Made by a program: the position numbers and the translations under genes
NCBI RefSeq assembly: GCF_001429295.1
Contig: NZ_LMJL01000008.1
Coordinates: forward strand, 18,385-51,149
Direction of reading: 5' to 3'
DNA from: Flavobacterium sp. Root935
GTDB taxonomy: Bacteria > Bacteroidota > Bacteroidia > Flavobacteriales > Flavobacteriaceae
DNA: 32,765 bases
Notes under the pieces: model-generated
Told to the model about the DNA's origin: nothing
Seen by the model: only the letters and a program-made list of their open reading frames with translations
Databases searched by the model: none
In this document: piece after piece, positions 1 to 9,160 of the stretch
Numbering within the stretch: the stretch's first letter is position 1
Layout of the letters: the number at the start of each line of letters is the position of its first letter

Positions 1-2488
1 CAATAACCTGAGCTGAACCTGTTAATGCCGTTCCGTTGATTGAAACAATAGAAAGTGCATCGCCGTCAATATCTGAGTCGTTGATAAGCGGTGTTAAAGT
101 AACTGTATTGTCCTCTGCAACTGTATATATATCTTTTACAGCTGCTGGAGCATTATTAATTGTAGGCGTAATCGTTTCTGAATTATTACCTAGAGTCACA
201 TCACTCTCCTCACCTGAAATACTTGCTGTATTAGCATAAATTCCTGTACTTTTCACAACTGCTTCCATTGTAAGAGTGGTACTGGCTCCATTGGCAAGAT
301 TTCCAATATTCCAATCTGGCGCTGACCATGTTCCTGTTGAAGGTGTTGCACTTACAAAAGTATAGCCTGATGGAAGAACATCTGTTACATTAACTCCTGT
401 TGCTGTACTTGGCCCTGCATTGGAAGCCGTGATTGTAAATGTAACTGTTGATCCAACACTTGGAGTAGCATTATTTACTGATTTTGTTACCGAAAGATCT
501 GCCTGAACTACAGGTGCAGCAGTTGCTGAATCATTTCCTGCAGTACCATCAGGGTTATTTCCAGAAATACTGGCAGTATTACTATATGATCCTGTCGCAT
601 TTACCGTTGTTGTAACTGATAAAGAAGTGCTTTCACCATTTGCAAGGGAACCAATCGTCCAATTGGGTGCTGACCAGGTACCTGACGAAGGCACCGCACT
701 AACCAAACTATATCCTGATGGGAGTACATCATTTACAGTTACCCCCGTAGCTTTATATGGTCCATTATTTTTGGCTGTAATGGTAAAAACCACAGTATTT
801 CCAACACTTGCTATAGAATTATCTGCCACTTTTGTAATTTCAAGGTCGGCAGGACAAAGCGCTGCATCAAAACTTCGAGTTGTAACTGATGTTCCGCCGC
901 ACGAGGTAGTTACAGTATATTGAACTGAAACCGTTCCTACCGCAGTAAAGTTCAAAGTATTTCCTGATAAGCTGCCAGGACCACTAACAATACTTAATGT
1001 ACCTCCCGCCGGAGTTGGATTTAATAAAACAGGATCATCGACACAATATTTTGAATCTGGTCCTCCTCCTGTTGAAATCGGCTGGATAGCTGGATTGGAT
1101 TCCGCACCACATATCTGCACATTCGCTGTTGCGAAAGTATAACTAGTTTCATTAGTACTATTGCTAGTACCATCTCCCATACTTCCGCTGATTCTATGTC
1201 CTACATATCCAAACTTAGTTTCACAGCTTTTTACCAGCATCGAAGTATGTCCTCCAGTCTCAACGGCCAATATATTATCTGAATTCAGAAGGCCTCCCGG
1301 AGTTGTAGGATTATTAGCTGTACCACTTCCTATTCCAAGTAACGAACCGTTGCTGTTACCAAAGGCATATATTTTATTGCCGTTGGTTAAAACGTTTATA
1401 GCAGCATACTGCGAATCATGTTCTTGAGGGCTAAACCATTTAACATCATTCATAAGTGCAGTACTCGAAGAGTTATATCGCGGCTGAACCCAAGCTAATC
1501 TTTCAGTTGCAGTAGACCAGTCTCCTAATTGTCTGTTAGTGTTATTACCTAACGCGTATAAACTTCCATCTGTTGCTAAAATATAATGTGATCTTAGTGT
1601 ACCATTACCAGTCGATCCAATCATTTTTGGTGTAATTCCAACTGGAATGCTCATTGGTGCGGCATAGTTTTGAGTTGCAGCAACAGTGCTGTTTCCTAAA
1701 AATACATTCACTCCCCATACATAAACAGTCCCATCAGATTTCAATGCCATAAGTCCGTCATTATTACCTCTGCAGGCCACCACATCAGTCAAAAATGGAT
1801 TACCAGCCTCTGAAGTCCTTACTCTGTACCATGTTGTATTATTTCCCAAAGCTCCATTCCCCCTAACGGCAGCAGTTTGTGAAATTACCCACACATCGCC
1901 GCTGCAGGTAGTAATTGCAAGCGTTTTGTAAGTTCCAAACATCATCTTAACATCACCAGGTGCTACACCAGCCGGAAGACCATTAGTATTTCCGCCTATA
2001 GTAAGCTTTTGAAAAACAGCACTGGTAGTAAGCGATGCATCGAGCACCATTCCTGGTTTTGACCAAGCATACAAACCATCTGTCGCTAAAAGTATCCCTT
2101 GAACATTATTAGAAGAAGTACTTCCTAATGCTGCTTTTAAAGGAACTGCCCCTGCTGATAACGCAGGAAAATTAGTTCTGTTAATAGTTACAGGTGCTAA
2201 CTGGTTTGCGCCTGTATTGGAAATTGTTTCACCCCAAGTCTGAAAAGATCCGTCAGAGGTTCTTACAATGGTAGTATGCCAGCTCGAAACAAAGTTATCA
2301 TATTCTATAGTAGTAGCATTGTTATTTGACGCTGCTCCAAAATTCGATAAGTCTGTATTGGAACAGCCAGCTATAGGCGTAGCACATTGAGCGTTTGAGA
2401 GCTCAATGCCAGCAAAAAACACAACAAGTAGATATAGTGTGTTTTTTAAGTCCAATATTTTTTTAAAATTAAAGTAGTTTTTTATCAT
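1..2488 (-). CDS. Large secreted RCC1/DUF11/cadherin-like surface protein, C-terminus beyond left edge
   Basis: An uninterrupted frame of 829 codons starts at the ATG at 2488 and is still open at base 1, so the C-terminus is missing. Residues 1-34 form a signal peptide (basic start, hydrophobic LYLLVVFFAG, then SNAQ). Residues about 85-400 contain repeated motifs such as LATDGSLYALGNN and DGTVYVWG, typical of RCC1-like beta-propeller blades. Residues about 455-540 are a cysteine-containing Ig/PKD-like stretch. Two DUF11 repeats follow at about 547-660 and 663-776, each beginning ADL(E/S)(I/V)TK. From about 777 a cadherin-like (tandem-95 type) domain begins (AVKDIYTVAEDNTVT, NDSDIDGDALS). In this family such proteins usually end in a T9SS sorting domain, which would lie outside the window. 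It starts 10 bp after the stop of the small secreted protein upstream and is probably co-transcribed with it. A role in adhesion or surface structure is inference; no catalytic motif is visible. Confidence 0.85.
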   Translation of the reverse strand, partial: MIKNYFNFKKILDLKNTLYLLVVFFAGIELSNAQCATPIAGCSNTDLSNFGAASNNNATTIEYDNFVSSWHTTIVRTSDGSFQTWGETISNTGANQLAPVTINRTNFPALSAGAVPLKAALGSTSSNNVQGILLATDGLYAWSKPGMVLDASLTTSAVFQKLTIGGNTNGLPAGVAPGDVKMMFGTYKTLAITTCSGDVWVISQTAAVRGNGALGNNTTWYRVRTSEAGNPFLTDVVACRGNNDGLMALKSDGTVYVWGVNVFLGNSTVAATQNYAAPMSIPVGITPKMIGSTGNGTLRSHYILATDGSLYALGNNTNRQLGDWSTATERLAWVQPRYNSSSTALMNDVKWFSPQEHDSQYAAINVLTNGNKIYAFGNSNGSLLGIGSGTANNPTTPGGLLNSDNILAVETGGHTSMLVKSCETKFGYVGHRISGSMGDGTSNSTNETSYTFATANVQICGAESNPAIQPISTGGGPDSKYCVDDPVLLNPTPAGGTLSIVSGPGSLSGNTLNFTAVGTVSVQYTVTTSCGGTSVTTRSFDAALCPADLEITKVADNSIASVGNTVVFTITAKNNGPYKATGVTVNDVLPSGYSLVSAVPSSGTWSAPNWTIGSLANGESTSLSVTTTVNATGSYSNTASISGNNPDGTAGNDSATAAPVVQADLSVTKSVNNATPSVGSTVTFTITASNAGPSTATGVNVTDVLPSGYTFVSATPSTGTWSAPDWNIGNLANGASTTLTMEAVVKSTGIYANTASISGEESDVTLGNNSETITPTINNAPAAVKDIYTVAEDNTVTLTPLINDSDIDGDALSIVSINGTALTGSAQVI

Positions 2489-2498
2489 AAGTAATCGG

Positions 2499-3203
2499 TT
2501 ATTTTATTTTCTGTGGCAGATTATAGGTCTTTACTTCATTATTGAAGTCATAAAAATCAAACATTAAATACGTTTCATTGTTTATAGTTCCTGAAACCTT
2601 ATATTTGAGTATTTGATTTTTAGCTGTCAAAATAATCTCCTTTTCAACTGGCTCTGCGTTAAGCAATACGCCTATTCCGGCAACTGACATCTTTGGAGCT
2701 GGTAATTGGGTAATTGAATTATCTATTGATATAATTTCTGCAGGAACACTGATTATTAAATCTGAATAATTTTTTCCCCTTTCAAGCTTTTGAGAGAATT
2801 TGACTTTTGAAAAATCAAAAGACAGCTTTACAGGCTCTACCTTAACACGAAATTTTTTTGGAAAAACCGCATGATCACATTCTCCGTCATGTTTTGCGTT
2901 TTCCTGAAAGCTTACTTCGTATATACCAGGTTGTTTAAACTGGTAATTATTGATTTCACTGCCATTTAAAAAATTACTGCTATTGCCTTTAGAATTTGTA
3001 ATTGTCCAATTTGCGGCTGAATCAACATTTCCAAAATCAATTTTTTCATCAAAAGAAATTGTTTTATAAAACTGTTCAGAAACTGTACTTAGATTGTTTT
3101 GAGCTGTAGTCTTGTAACTAAAAAACAAGCTGTACAATAAAAAATAAATTAAGAGTTTTTCGTTTTTGAAGCTGAATGAATTCCAGTAATTAGTCGATGT
3201 CAT
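2499..3203 (-). CDS. Secreted hypothetical protein
   Basis: 234 residues with an ATG start. A hydrophobic segment (LLIYFLLYSLFF, about 18-29) followed by TTAQ looks like a signal peptide with a somewhat long N-region. The mature part is beta-rich by eye; about residues 50-125 include the run QPGIYEVSF, reminiscent of PKD-like or other Ig-fold domains, and there is a single cysteine (GECDH). I do not recognise the family. The gene ends 10 bp before the start of the giant RCC1/DUF11 protein, so the pair is likely one operon, and the small protein may assist or accompany the large one at the cell surface. That role is inference from position only. Confidence 0.7.
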   Translation of the reverse strand: MTSTNYWNSFSFKNEKLLIYFLLYSLFFSYKTTAQNNLSTVSEQFYKTISFDEKIDFGNVDSAANWTITNSKGNSSNFLNGSEINNYQFKQPGIYEVSFQENAKHDGECDHAVFPKKFRVKVEPVKLSFDFSKVKFSQKLERGKNYSDLIISVPAEIISIDNSITQLPAPKMSVAGIGVLLNAEPVEKEIILTAKNQILKYKVSGTINNETYLMFDFYDFNNEVKTYNLPQKIK

Positions 3204-3820
3204 AAAATGAAAAATTTAGTTACGATAGCTTTTCGCTAACCGGGTGCGAAAATAAATATCTACATCGGGCCAAATTAGGCCGGCACTTTATCTATTACGT
3301 AAAAAGAAAAACATTCTATGCTGAAAAAAAACATATAAAGCTCGTTTACAGAACATTAAAAAAGCACATTGTAAAGTTCTTTTTGAAGCAATAAGAGCTG
3401 TGAGTATATAGAATTACTGACAAATGCATTCAAAGCAAAGATGCTGCTTCTCATTTTTTAGTTAATTGATAAAGCTTGAACGCTCAATCAAGAGAATAAA
3501 AGTAGTACAGTCGAAAAAGTTTGTTTTTCCCACTCAAAACTATTCCACAAAATTATTTATAACGTAAAGATTTAATCTTGTGAATAATGCCTAGAATTGA
3601 CTAACTTATTATAATTTTGACTACTTTAGAACATTGCTGTATTTTTAAATCTACTAGTATAAATATCTTTCAATAACAGAATCAAAATCTCAAGGATAAT
3701 TGTAAAAAGTAGATTTCAAAAATTCTTCTAAAATTCTTCTAAAATTCTTAAAACAGCTGTTAAAACAAATAATACTATTGCTATTAGCCTAATTATTTAA
3801 TATTTACATTACTAATTTAT
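3204..3820. other. 617-bp divergent intergenic region
   Basis: No gene is apparent between the leftward secreted-protein pair and the rightward regulator. It contains AT-rich DNA, an 11-bp tandem repeat at 3719-3749, and two perfect matches to the Bacteroidota -7 box TAnnTTTG facing opposite ways: TAATTTTG at 3612-3619 (plus) and at 3548-3555 (minus). Neither has a TTG at the expected -33 distance, so they are only weak promoter candidates. Both divergent promoters presumably lie somewhere in this stretch. Confidence 0.5.
3719..3749. repeat. 11-bp tandem repeat, about 2.8 copies
   Basis: The unit AAAATTCTTCT occurs at 3719-3729 and 3730-3740, followed by a partial copy AAAATTCTT at 3741-3749. 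The 11-bp period is close to one helical turn and the array ends about 70 bp before the start codon of the AraC-type regulator. It could be a protein-binding array or slipped AT-rich sequence; nothing decides between them. Confidence 0.75.
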
Positions 3821-5389
3821 ATGCACCTAAAATCTTTTTTCATATTTACTATTCTTACTATTTTTAATTCTTTCACTTATTCCCAAAATTCAAAATACGA
3901 TAAGGTTTTCTCGGAAACGGCTCAGGTTTTATTGAGCTCGAACCCAAAGAAAGCCTTGCATAATACTGACTATCTGTATAAAATTTCGCAAAATAATTTA
4001 GAAAGAATTAAAGCCTGCATGTTAAAGGCTACTATTCTGCGCCAATATGGGTTACGCAATGAAGCAATTTCTTCATTAAAACGAGCTGACAGTCTTGGGC
4101 TGATTGATCAAAATTATACAATGCAGGCACGAATAAATGGCTTCCTATCAACTCTCTACAGAGAAAATGAAATTTACAGTATAGGAAAAATTCATCTCCA
4201 GAAAGCAGTGGCTGTCAGCAGAAAAATAAAGGATAAAAACGAGATGTATAAATTTCAGGGGAATTTATCACAGGAACTTGCCTATTATGAGATGTATGCT
4301 TTAAATTATTCAAAAGCAATATCAAATCTTAAAGCAGGAAATCAATTGTTTAAAAAAGCAGGTGCAAGTATTGATGTCAATTTTCAGACCGCTGTAAACG
4401 ATGAAATGATAGCTAAAAATTTCCTGCTGTTGAATAAAACTGACTCCTCTCTCACTTATTATCAAAAGGCATATAAGGAACTTGAAGCATCCCAGTCATC
4501 GCAAAGCCCGTTAAAAGGTTTTATATATAATGGATTTGCCAGCGTTTATACTGCAATAGGAGATTATCCCAAGGCGCTCCTGAATTATCAAAAGGCTGAA
4601 GAAATAGCAGAGGCTTCTAATTTTTTCACACTTAAACAGGAAGTATATACCTCTTTAATGGAATTTTATAAAAAAACAGATAATCAAAAATATATTGAAT
4701 ACAATGAAAGGAATGTAAAACTGACGAAGGATGATGAGTACAATCGCAAAATTATTGCAGATGATTTAATTAAAACCCTTCATAAAAAGCAGTCAATAAA
4801 TCAGTCCAATTACAAAAAAAGCACCTATATTATTATTGGGATATGTATCTGCATTGTTTTACTTACCATAGGAATCTATTTCTATAGAAGAAAACAAGAT
4901 TATAAAAAATTTAAAAATTTTATTGATAAAAATGCGGCGGCTACATTAAATGAAGAAAACGATCAAGAAGTATTGAAAGCAGTAACTGCTAAAAAAGATA
5001 CCTCAAGGGAATATATGTCCGAAGCAACTGAAAATAGTATTTTAAACGGATTACAAGAGCTTAAAAAGTCACACTATTATCTTAATAAAGATATCTCACT
5101 AAATTCTGTTGCTGCCGAACTTAATATTAACCAACGCTATTTATCTTATGTAATCAACAAGCATAAAGCAAAAGATTTTGCTAGCTACATCAATGAACTG
5201 CGAATAAATTATATCATCGACCGATTAAAAAATGATGAAAACTACCTAAAATATAAAATTAGTTATCTTGCCGATCAATGCGGTTTTTCATCACATAGCA
5301 GGTTTACAATTACATTTAAAAAAGTAACTGGAGTTTCTCCAATGAACTTCATTACATATCTGCAAAAAGAAAATGAAGAGAAAAAATAA
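3821..5389 (+). CDS. TPR-transmembrane-AraC family transcriptional regulator
   Basis: 522 residues from an ATG. Residues 1-22 look like a signal peptide (FFIFTILTIFNSF, then SQ). Residues about 25-310 are helical with TPR-like units (for example AISSLKRADSLGL and DYPKALLNYQKAEEIAE). A single membrane helix spans about 335-355, followed by basic RRK. The C-terminus (about 405-515) is an AraC-type DNA-binding domain with both helix-turn-helix units: SLNSVAAELNINQRYLS and the signature ISYLADQCGFSSHSRF. This layout of extracytoplasmic TPR sensor, one membrane pass and cytoplasmic AraC domain is common in Flavobacterium. It suggests a one-component membrane-bound regulator; the signal and targets are unknown. 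The divergent surface-protein operon (1-3203) is a possible target by proximity only. A strong terminator follows the stop codon. Confidence 0.88.
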   Translation: MHLKSFFIFTILTIFNSFTYSQNSKYDKVFSETAQVLLSSNPKKALHNTDYLYKISQNNLERIKACMLKATILRQYGLRNEAISSLKRADSLGLIDQNYTMQARINGFLSTLYRENEIYSIGKIHLQKAVAVSRKIKDKNEMYKFQGNLSQELAYYEMYALNYSKAISNLKAGNQLFKKAGASIDVNFQTAVNDEMIAKNFLLLNKTDSSLTYYQKAYKELEASQSSQSPLKGFIYNGFASVYTAIGDYPKALLNYQKAEEIAEASNFFTLKQEVYTSLMEFYKKTDNQKYIEYNERNVKLTKDDEYNRKIIADDLIKTLHKKQSINQSNYKKSTYIIIGICICIVLLTIGIYFYRRKQDYKKFKNFIDKNAAATLNEENDQEVLKAVTAKKDTSREYMSEATENSILNGLQELKKSHYYLNKDISLNSVAAELNINQRYLSYVINKHKAKDFASYINELRINYIIDRLKNDENYLKYKISYLADQCGFSSHSRFTITFKKVTGVSPMNFITYLQKENEEKK

Positions 5390-5398
5390 ATTAAATTA

Positions 5399-5427
5399 AA
5401 AAGAGCTGTTGGCAAAACAGCTCTTTT
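5399..5427 (+). terminator. Intrinsic terminator of the AraC-type regulator
   Basis: A perfect 12-bp stem (AAAAGAGCTGTT at 5399-5410 and AACAGCTCTTTT at 5416-5427) with loop GGCAA, ending in a T run and followed by a second one (GGTTTTT). It lies 10 bp after the regulator stop codon. The A/T symmetry means it may also stop leftward transcripts arriving from dsbD. Confidence 0.88.
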
Positions 5428-5569
5428 AGGTTTTTCAAATAGTGTACAAGCTTACTAATTCAAATACTTCTAAAATAATAATGAATGAAAAACCAATTAT
5501 TATAATTAGATCGTTAAACGGTTAAGGTTTCGATTTTATGCTACAGTTATATACTTTTTGCAGTCAGAT

Positions 5570-7642
5570 TTATTTTTTGAAATTCCTAATCCCTTGCTGC
5601 AGCCACTCATAGTAGCCGTTAATATCTGGATTATAAGCAGAGGGTTTGTTAAGATCATTTTCTTTATGATCCATTAAAACGTAGTAAGGCTGCGCATTGG
5701 TTTTATATTTTAAAATCTGCAGTTCACTCCATTTCTGTCCTGTGTATTTCAAGACTTTACCAGTAATTTTAGAAACAACCTGCTCTTCCACTGGAAGCGG
5801 TCTTTTGTCATCTACATACAAGGAAATCAAAACAACATCATTATTTAAAACATTCAAGACTTTAGGATCCGGCCAGACCCGTTCTTCCATCTTACGGCAG
5901 TTTACGCAGGCATATCCTGTAAAGTCAATCATTATGGGTTTGTTTACTTTTTTGGCGTAAGCTAAACCCTGCTGATAATCATGAAAAGTCGGAATTCCGT
6001 TTGGACCACTTTCCGCGCCTTCTGGTAAAGCTGCTTTTTCTGTGTTTTGCGTTACTGTATTTCCAAAACCATTTGGTGATTCGCTGTATTGCTTTGCCGG
6101 AGGAAATCCGCTGATATACTGTAAAGGCGCTCCCCAGAGCCCTGGAATCATATAAACGACAAAGGACAATACGATAATTCCTAAGCTCAATCTTCCAACA
6201 GAAATATGAGTTACAGGTGTATCATGCGATAATTGGATTTTCCCGAACAAATAAAAAGCCAATACAGTAAAAATAGCAATCCAAATTGCAAGGAATACTT
6301 CTCTTTCTAATAAATGCAGCTGCAAAACTAAATCAGCATTAGATAAGAATTTAAGGGCTAGAGCCAATTCTAAAAAGCCTAAAACTACTTTTACAGAGTT
6401 CAGCCAGCCTCCCGATTTGGGAAGCGAGTTCATCCATCCTGGAAATGCTGCAAATAAGGCAAATGGCAATGCAATTGCTAATGAAAAACCAAGCATTCCG
6501 ACAATTGGTGCAATTCCCGCCTGGCTTGCTGCCTGTACTAGTAATGTTCCGACAATTGGTCCCGTACATGAAAATGAAACTACAGCCAAAGCCAATGCCA
6601 TAAAGAAAATACCAAGAATACCACCAATTTCTGATTTCTGATCGATTTTGGTCAGCCATGAACTTGGCAGTACAATTTCAAAAGCTCCTAAAAATGATAA
6701 CGCAAAAACCAGTAGGAGAAGAAAGAATACGATATTAAAAACAACATTTGTAGCTAAAGCATTCAGGGCATCTGCACCGAAAATGGCTGTAACCAGACTT
6801 CCCAAAATCACATAAATCACGATAATAAAAATACCATACATCACTGCATTTTTAATTCCTGCAGCTTTATTTTTACTTTGTTTGGTAAAGAAACTTACTG
6901 TCATAGGGATCATTGGAAATACGCAGGGCGTAAACAAAGCCGCAAGACCTCCTAAAAAGCTGAAGAAAAATAATGTCCATAAGCTTTCATCAGGGGCAGT
7001 TTTTCCTGTTGAAGCTTTTTGGTCCGTATTATCTACGTTTTTAGGAATGTCTGTGCTGGCAATAGAAACAGAATCTGTTGTGTTGTTTGTGGTATCCTGT
7101 TTAGCAGTAGATTCATCTGTGGCAGGCGAATCGGTATTTTTTTGAACTGTACTTAATGCTGAAGTTTCATTGTTTTGAAACGGCAGATTTGATTTTTTGA
7201 ATGTGAATTTAACTTCCTTATCGGTTGGAGGCAGGCAGCTGTTATCATTGCAGACCATAAAAAATATGCTGGCATTGATGGTAAAAGCATCTGCAGATTT
7301 TCGTTCTATATCTTGGGTAAAAACTGCTTTGTCTGCAAAGTATTTAATCCTCATTTGAAAAACCGGATCATCTACCTCATGTCCCTCTGGCTCAACAACA
7401 GCTCCAATAGTTTTAAAATTTTTCGATTTAGGAAAAGTAAAACTTGTGGGTGCCGGGCCGCCTTTTGGCACATTCTGAGAATAAATATGCCAGCCTTTAT
7501 CGATCTTGGCCGTTATGATTAGGGTATATTTGTTCTCTCCAATTTCTTTTACGGAAGAAGTAAACGAAACTGGATCGTAAATTTGGGCAGTAAGGTTACT
7601 TACCGCAAAAAAAATTGCGATAAAAAGAAATATTTTTTTCAT
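5570..7642 (-). CDS. dsbD: Thiol:disulfide interchange protein DsbD
   Basis: DsbD moves electrons from cytoplasmic thioredoxin across the inner membrane to periplasmic thiol proteins. From the ATG at 7642 the protein has 690 residues and begins with a signal peptide ending LTAQ. A longer frame to 7708 needs a TTG start and adds 22 non-signal residues, so I reject it. All three modules and cysteine pairs are present: the N-terminal DsbD-alpha-type domain (about 22-150) with CNDNSCLPP (C131, C136); a multi-pass CcdA-like domain (about 220-510) with FTPCVFPMIP (C240) and SFSCTGP (C359); and a C-terminal thioredoxin domain (about 550-690) with ACVNC (C579, C582). A low-complexity Thr/Ser/Asp linker lies at about 160-220. 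The gene is last in the leftward run after the TlpA-like protein and the hydrolase, so it may keep the TlpA-like protein reduced. Confidence 0.95.
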   Translation of the reverse strand: MKKIFLFIAIFFAVSNLTAQIYDPVSFTSSVKEIGENKYTLIITAKIDKGWHIYSQNVPKGGPAPTSFTFPKSKNFKTIGAVVEPEGHEVDDPVFQMRIKYFADKAVFTQDIERKSADAFTINASIFFMVCNDNSCLPPTDKEVKFTFKKSNLPFQNNETSALSTVQKNTDSPATDESTAKQDTTNNTTDSVSIASTDIPKNVDNTDQKASTGKTAPDESLWTLFFFSFLGGLAALFTPCVFPMIPMTVSFFTKQSKNKAAGIKNAVMYGIFIIVIYVILGSLVTAIFGADALNALATNVVFNIVFFLLLLVFALSFLGAFEIVLPSSWLTKIDQKSEIGGILGIFFMALALAVVSFSCTGPIVGTLLVQAASQAGIAPIVGMLGFSLAIALPFALFAAFPGWMNSLPKSGGWLNSVKVVLGFLELALALKFLSNADLVLQLHLLEREVFLAIWIAIFTVLAFYLFGKIQLSHDTPVTHISVGRLSLGIIVLSFVVYMIPGLWGAPLQYISGFPPAKQYSESPNGFGNTVTQNTEKAALPEGAESGPNGIPTFHDYQQGLAYAKKVNKPIMIDFTGYACVNCRKMEERVWPDPKVLNVLNNDVVLISLYVDDKRPLPVEEQVVSKITGKVLKYTGQKWSELQILKYKTNAQPYYVLMDHKENDLNKPSAYNPDINGYYEWLQQGIRNFKK

Positions 7643-7744
7643 GTTATTGGAATATTTAGAATTGCCTTGTGCAGCTTTCAATCCTCCGCAGCCATTGTTA
7701 AATTTCAAATCCTGACAATGGCGGGAGAAATGTTTATTAGATCA

Positions 7745-9160
7745 TTATTTTTTATACCTTGACAGAATCCACTTAGAGATGTCCTGCAAAACTTCGGGGG
7801 CAAAAACCTCATCGATTTCTTTACTTTCACTCTGCTTGCAGGTTATGCAGTGCTGATACATATGATTTAGATCTGGATAGATTTTGGCTGTGACGTCGCT
7901 GCTTTTGAGGTATTTTTTAAAACTTTGCAGATTTTCCTGTGCCGGAACCTGAATATCTTTATCTCCATTTACAGCTAAAACTGGAATTTCAATTTTTGGC
8001 AGATAATCCTTGGGATCGTAATGAATCGAGTAACGGTACCATCTGCGTTCTGCATCTTTACCGTAACGGTATATAAAATCTTTCTCGCGTCCGCCCCACA
8101 TATGAATCTCTTTTAGAGTAGTCGAATCCTGTGTTTTGAGCCACTGGTCCAGTTTTAGCTGCAGTACCGGTGTTACAGAATCTGTTGGTTTTGTATCATA
8201 AACGGCTTTAAACATGATGTTATACATTTCCATTTGTTTATTCACTACTTTGTCTGAAAAACCATAATTTTTGAGAATTGCCGTGTTTTGCAGGTTCAGC
8301 ATTTCAAGTCCGCTTACTGCAACACCTGATAAACTTACCATAAACTTTACATTTTTATTTCTAGCACTCACAATGGAGGCAATCATACCGCCTTCGCTGT
8401 GGCCGATTAATCCAATATGAGAAGCATCAATATTTTTATCACTTTTTAAGTATGCAATCTGCGCATCAACATCATCGGCAAAATCTCCTGTTGTTGCATT
8501 TTTAAAATCGCCCGACGTCTTACCTATTCCCCTGTCATCAACACGCAGAGAAGCAATTCCTTTTCTGGCGAGTTCATCAGCCAGGACGGTAAAAAATTCC
8601 CTGCCCATATAGGTGTAGTTTCGGTCATGCTGTCCAGTTCCAGAAATTAAAATCGCCAGAGGATATTTCTTTTTATCCTGCGGAATTGTTAAGGTTGCTC
8701 CATAGGTTAGTTTGGTGCTTTTTCCTAGAAAAGTCATATCAATAACCTGATACGGATATGGCTTTTTAGGATGCTGCGCAAAAAACAAAGGCTGTATTTC
8801 TTTTTCCTTTTTTAAAACAACTGCTGTATTTGGAATGGAGTAATAATTAAAGATTCCTGAAATAGCCGTTTTCTCTGGGTTATACTTTCCTTTAAAAGAG
8901 AAACCATACATCTCATTTTTAAAAGACAGGCTGTCTCCTTTTATTTCAGTAACTACTTTTTTATTGATATCTAATTCAGGAATACTGACACTCAGCGAAT
9001 CTGTTTGGTAGCTGTCAATATTTCCCGATAAAATAATACGGTACGAATGATGCTGGCCCTGCCAGATAGTTTGTGCAAAACTATACTGGCTGGTCATCAT
9101 CAAGAAAATTAACGATCTTAAAAGAAGGTTTGTTTTCTTTAAATTAAATAATCCTTTCAT
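7745..9160 (-). CDS. Secreted alpha/beta hydrolase (esterase/peptidase-like)
   Basis: 471 residues with an ATG start and a signal peptide (LIFLMMTSQYSFAQ, cut near residue 30). About 31-120 is a small beta-rich N-terminal region; 130-470 is the alpha/beta hydrolase fold. The catalytic triad is readable: nucleophile elbow GHSEGG (Ser255), acid in NGDKDIQVP (Asp402) and His433 in PDLNHMYQH. LISGTGQHDRN (about 171-181) is the usual oxyanion-hole strand and loop. This matches the family of acyl esterases or S9-like peptidases common in Bacteroidota surface loci; the substrate is not predictable. Its start codon overlaps the stop of the upstream TlpA-like gene by one base (TAATG), so the two are translationally coupled and probably act on the same imported material in the periplasm. 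Two cysteines near the C-terminus (CITC) could be redox-active or structural. Confidence 0.88.
   Translation of the reverse strand: MKGLFNLKKTNLLLRSLIFLMMTSQYSFAQTIWQGQHHSYRIILSGNIDSYQTDSLSVSIPELDINKKVVTEIKGDSLSFKNEMYGFSFKGKYNPEKTAISGIFNYYSIPNTAVVLKKEKEIQPLFFAQHPKKPYPYQVIDMTFLGKSTKLTYGATLTIPQDKKKYPLAILISGTGQHDRNYTYMGREFFTVLADELARKGIASLRVDDRGIGKTSGDFKNATTGDFADDVDAQIAYLKSDKNIDASHIGLIGHSEGGMIASIVSARNKNVKFMVSLSGVAVSGLEMLNLQNTAILKNYGFSDKVVNKQMEMYNIMFKAVYDTKPTDSVTPVLQLKLDQWLKTQDSTTLKEIHMWGGREKDFIYRYGKDAERRWYRYSIHYDPKDYLPKIEIPVLAVNGDKDIQVPAQENLQSFKKYLKSSDVTAKIYPDLNHMYQHCITCKQSESKEIDEVFAPEVLQDISKWILSRYKK

Noticed and set aside
36..1427. Plus-strand open frames at 36-239, 627-923 and 1161-1427
   Set aside because: They lie antisense inside the continuous minus-strand frame of the RCC1/DUF11 protein, have TTG or internal starts and no domain-like sequence.
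3238..3265. Promoter for the leftward secreted-protein operon (TTTG...TATTTTCG on the minus strand)
   Set aside because: The spacer is only 16 nt and the -7 box has a mismatch at a key position.
7643..7708. N-terminal extension of DsbD
   Set aside because: It depends on a TTG start and would bury the signal peptide 22 residues inside the protein.
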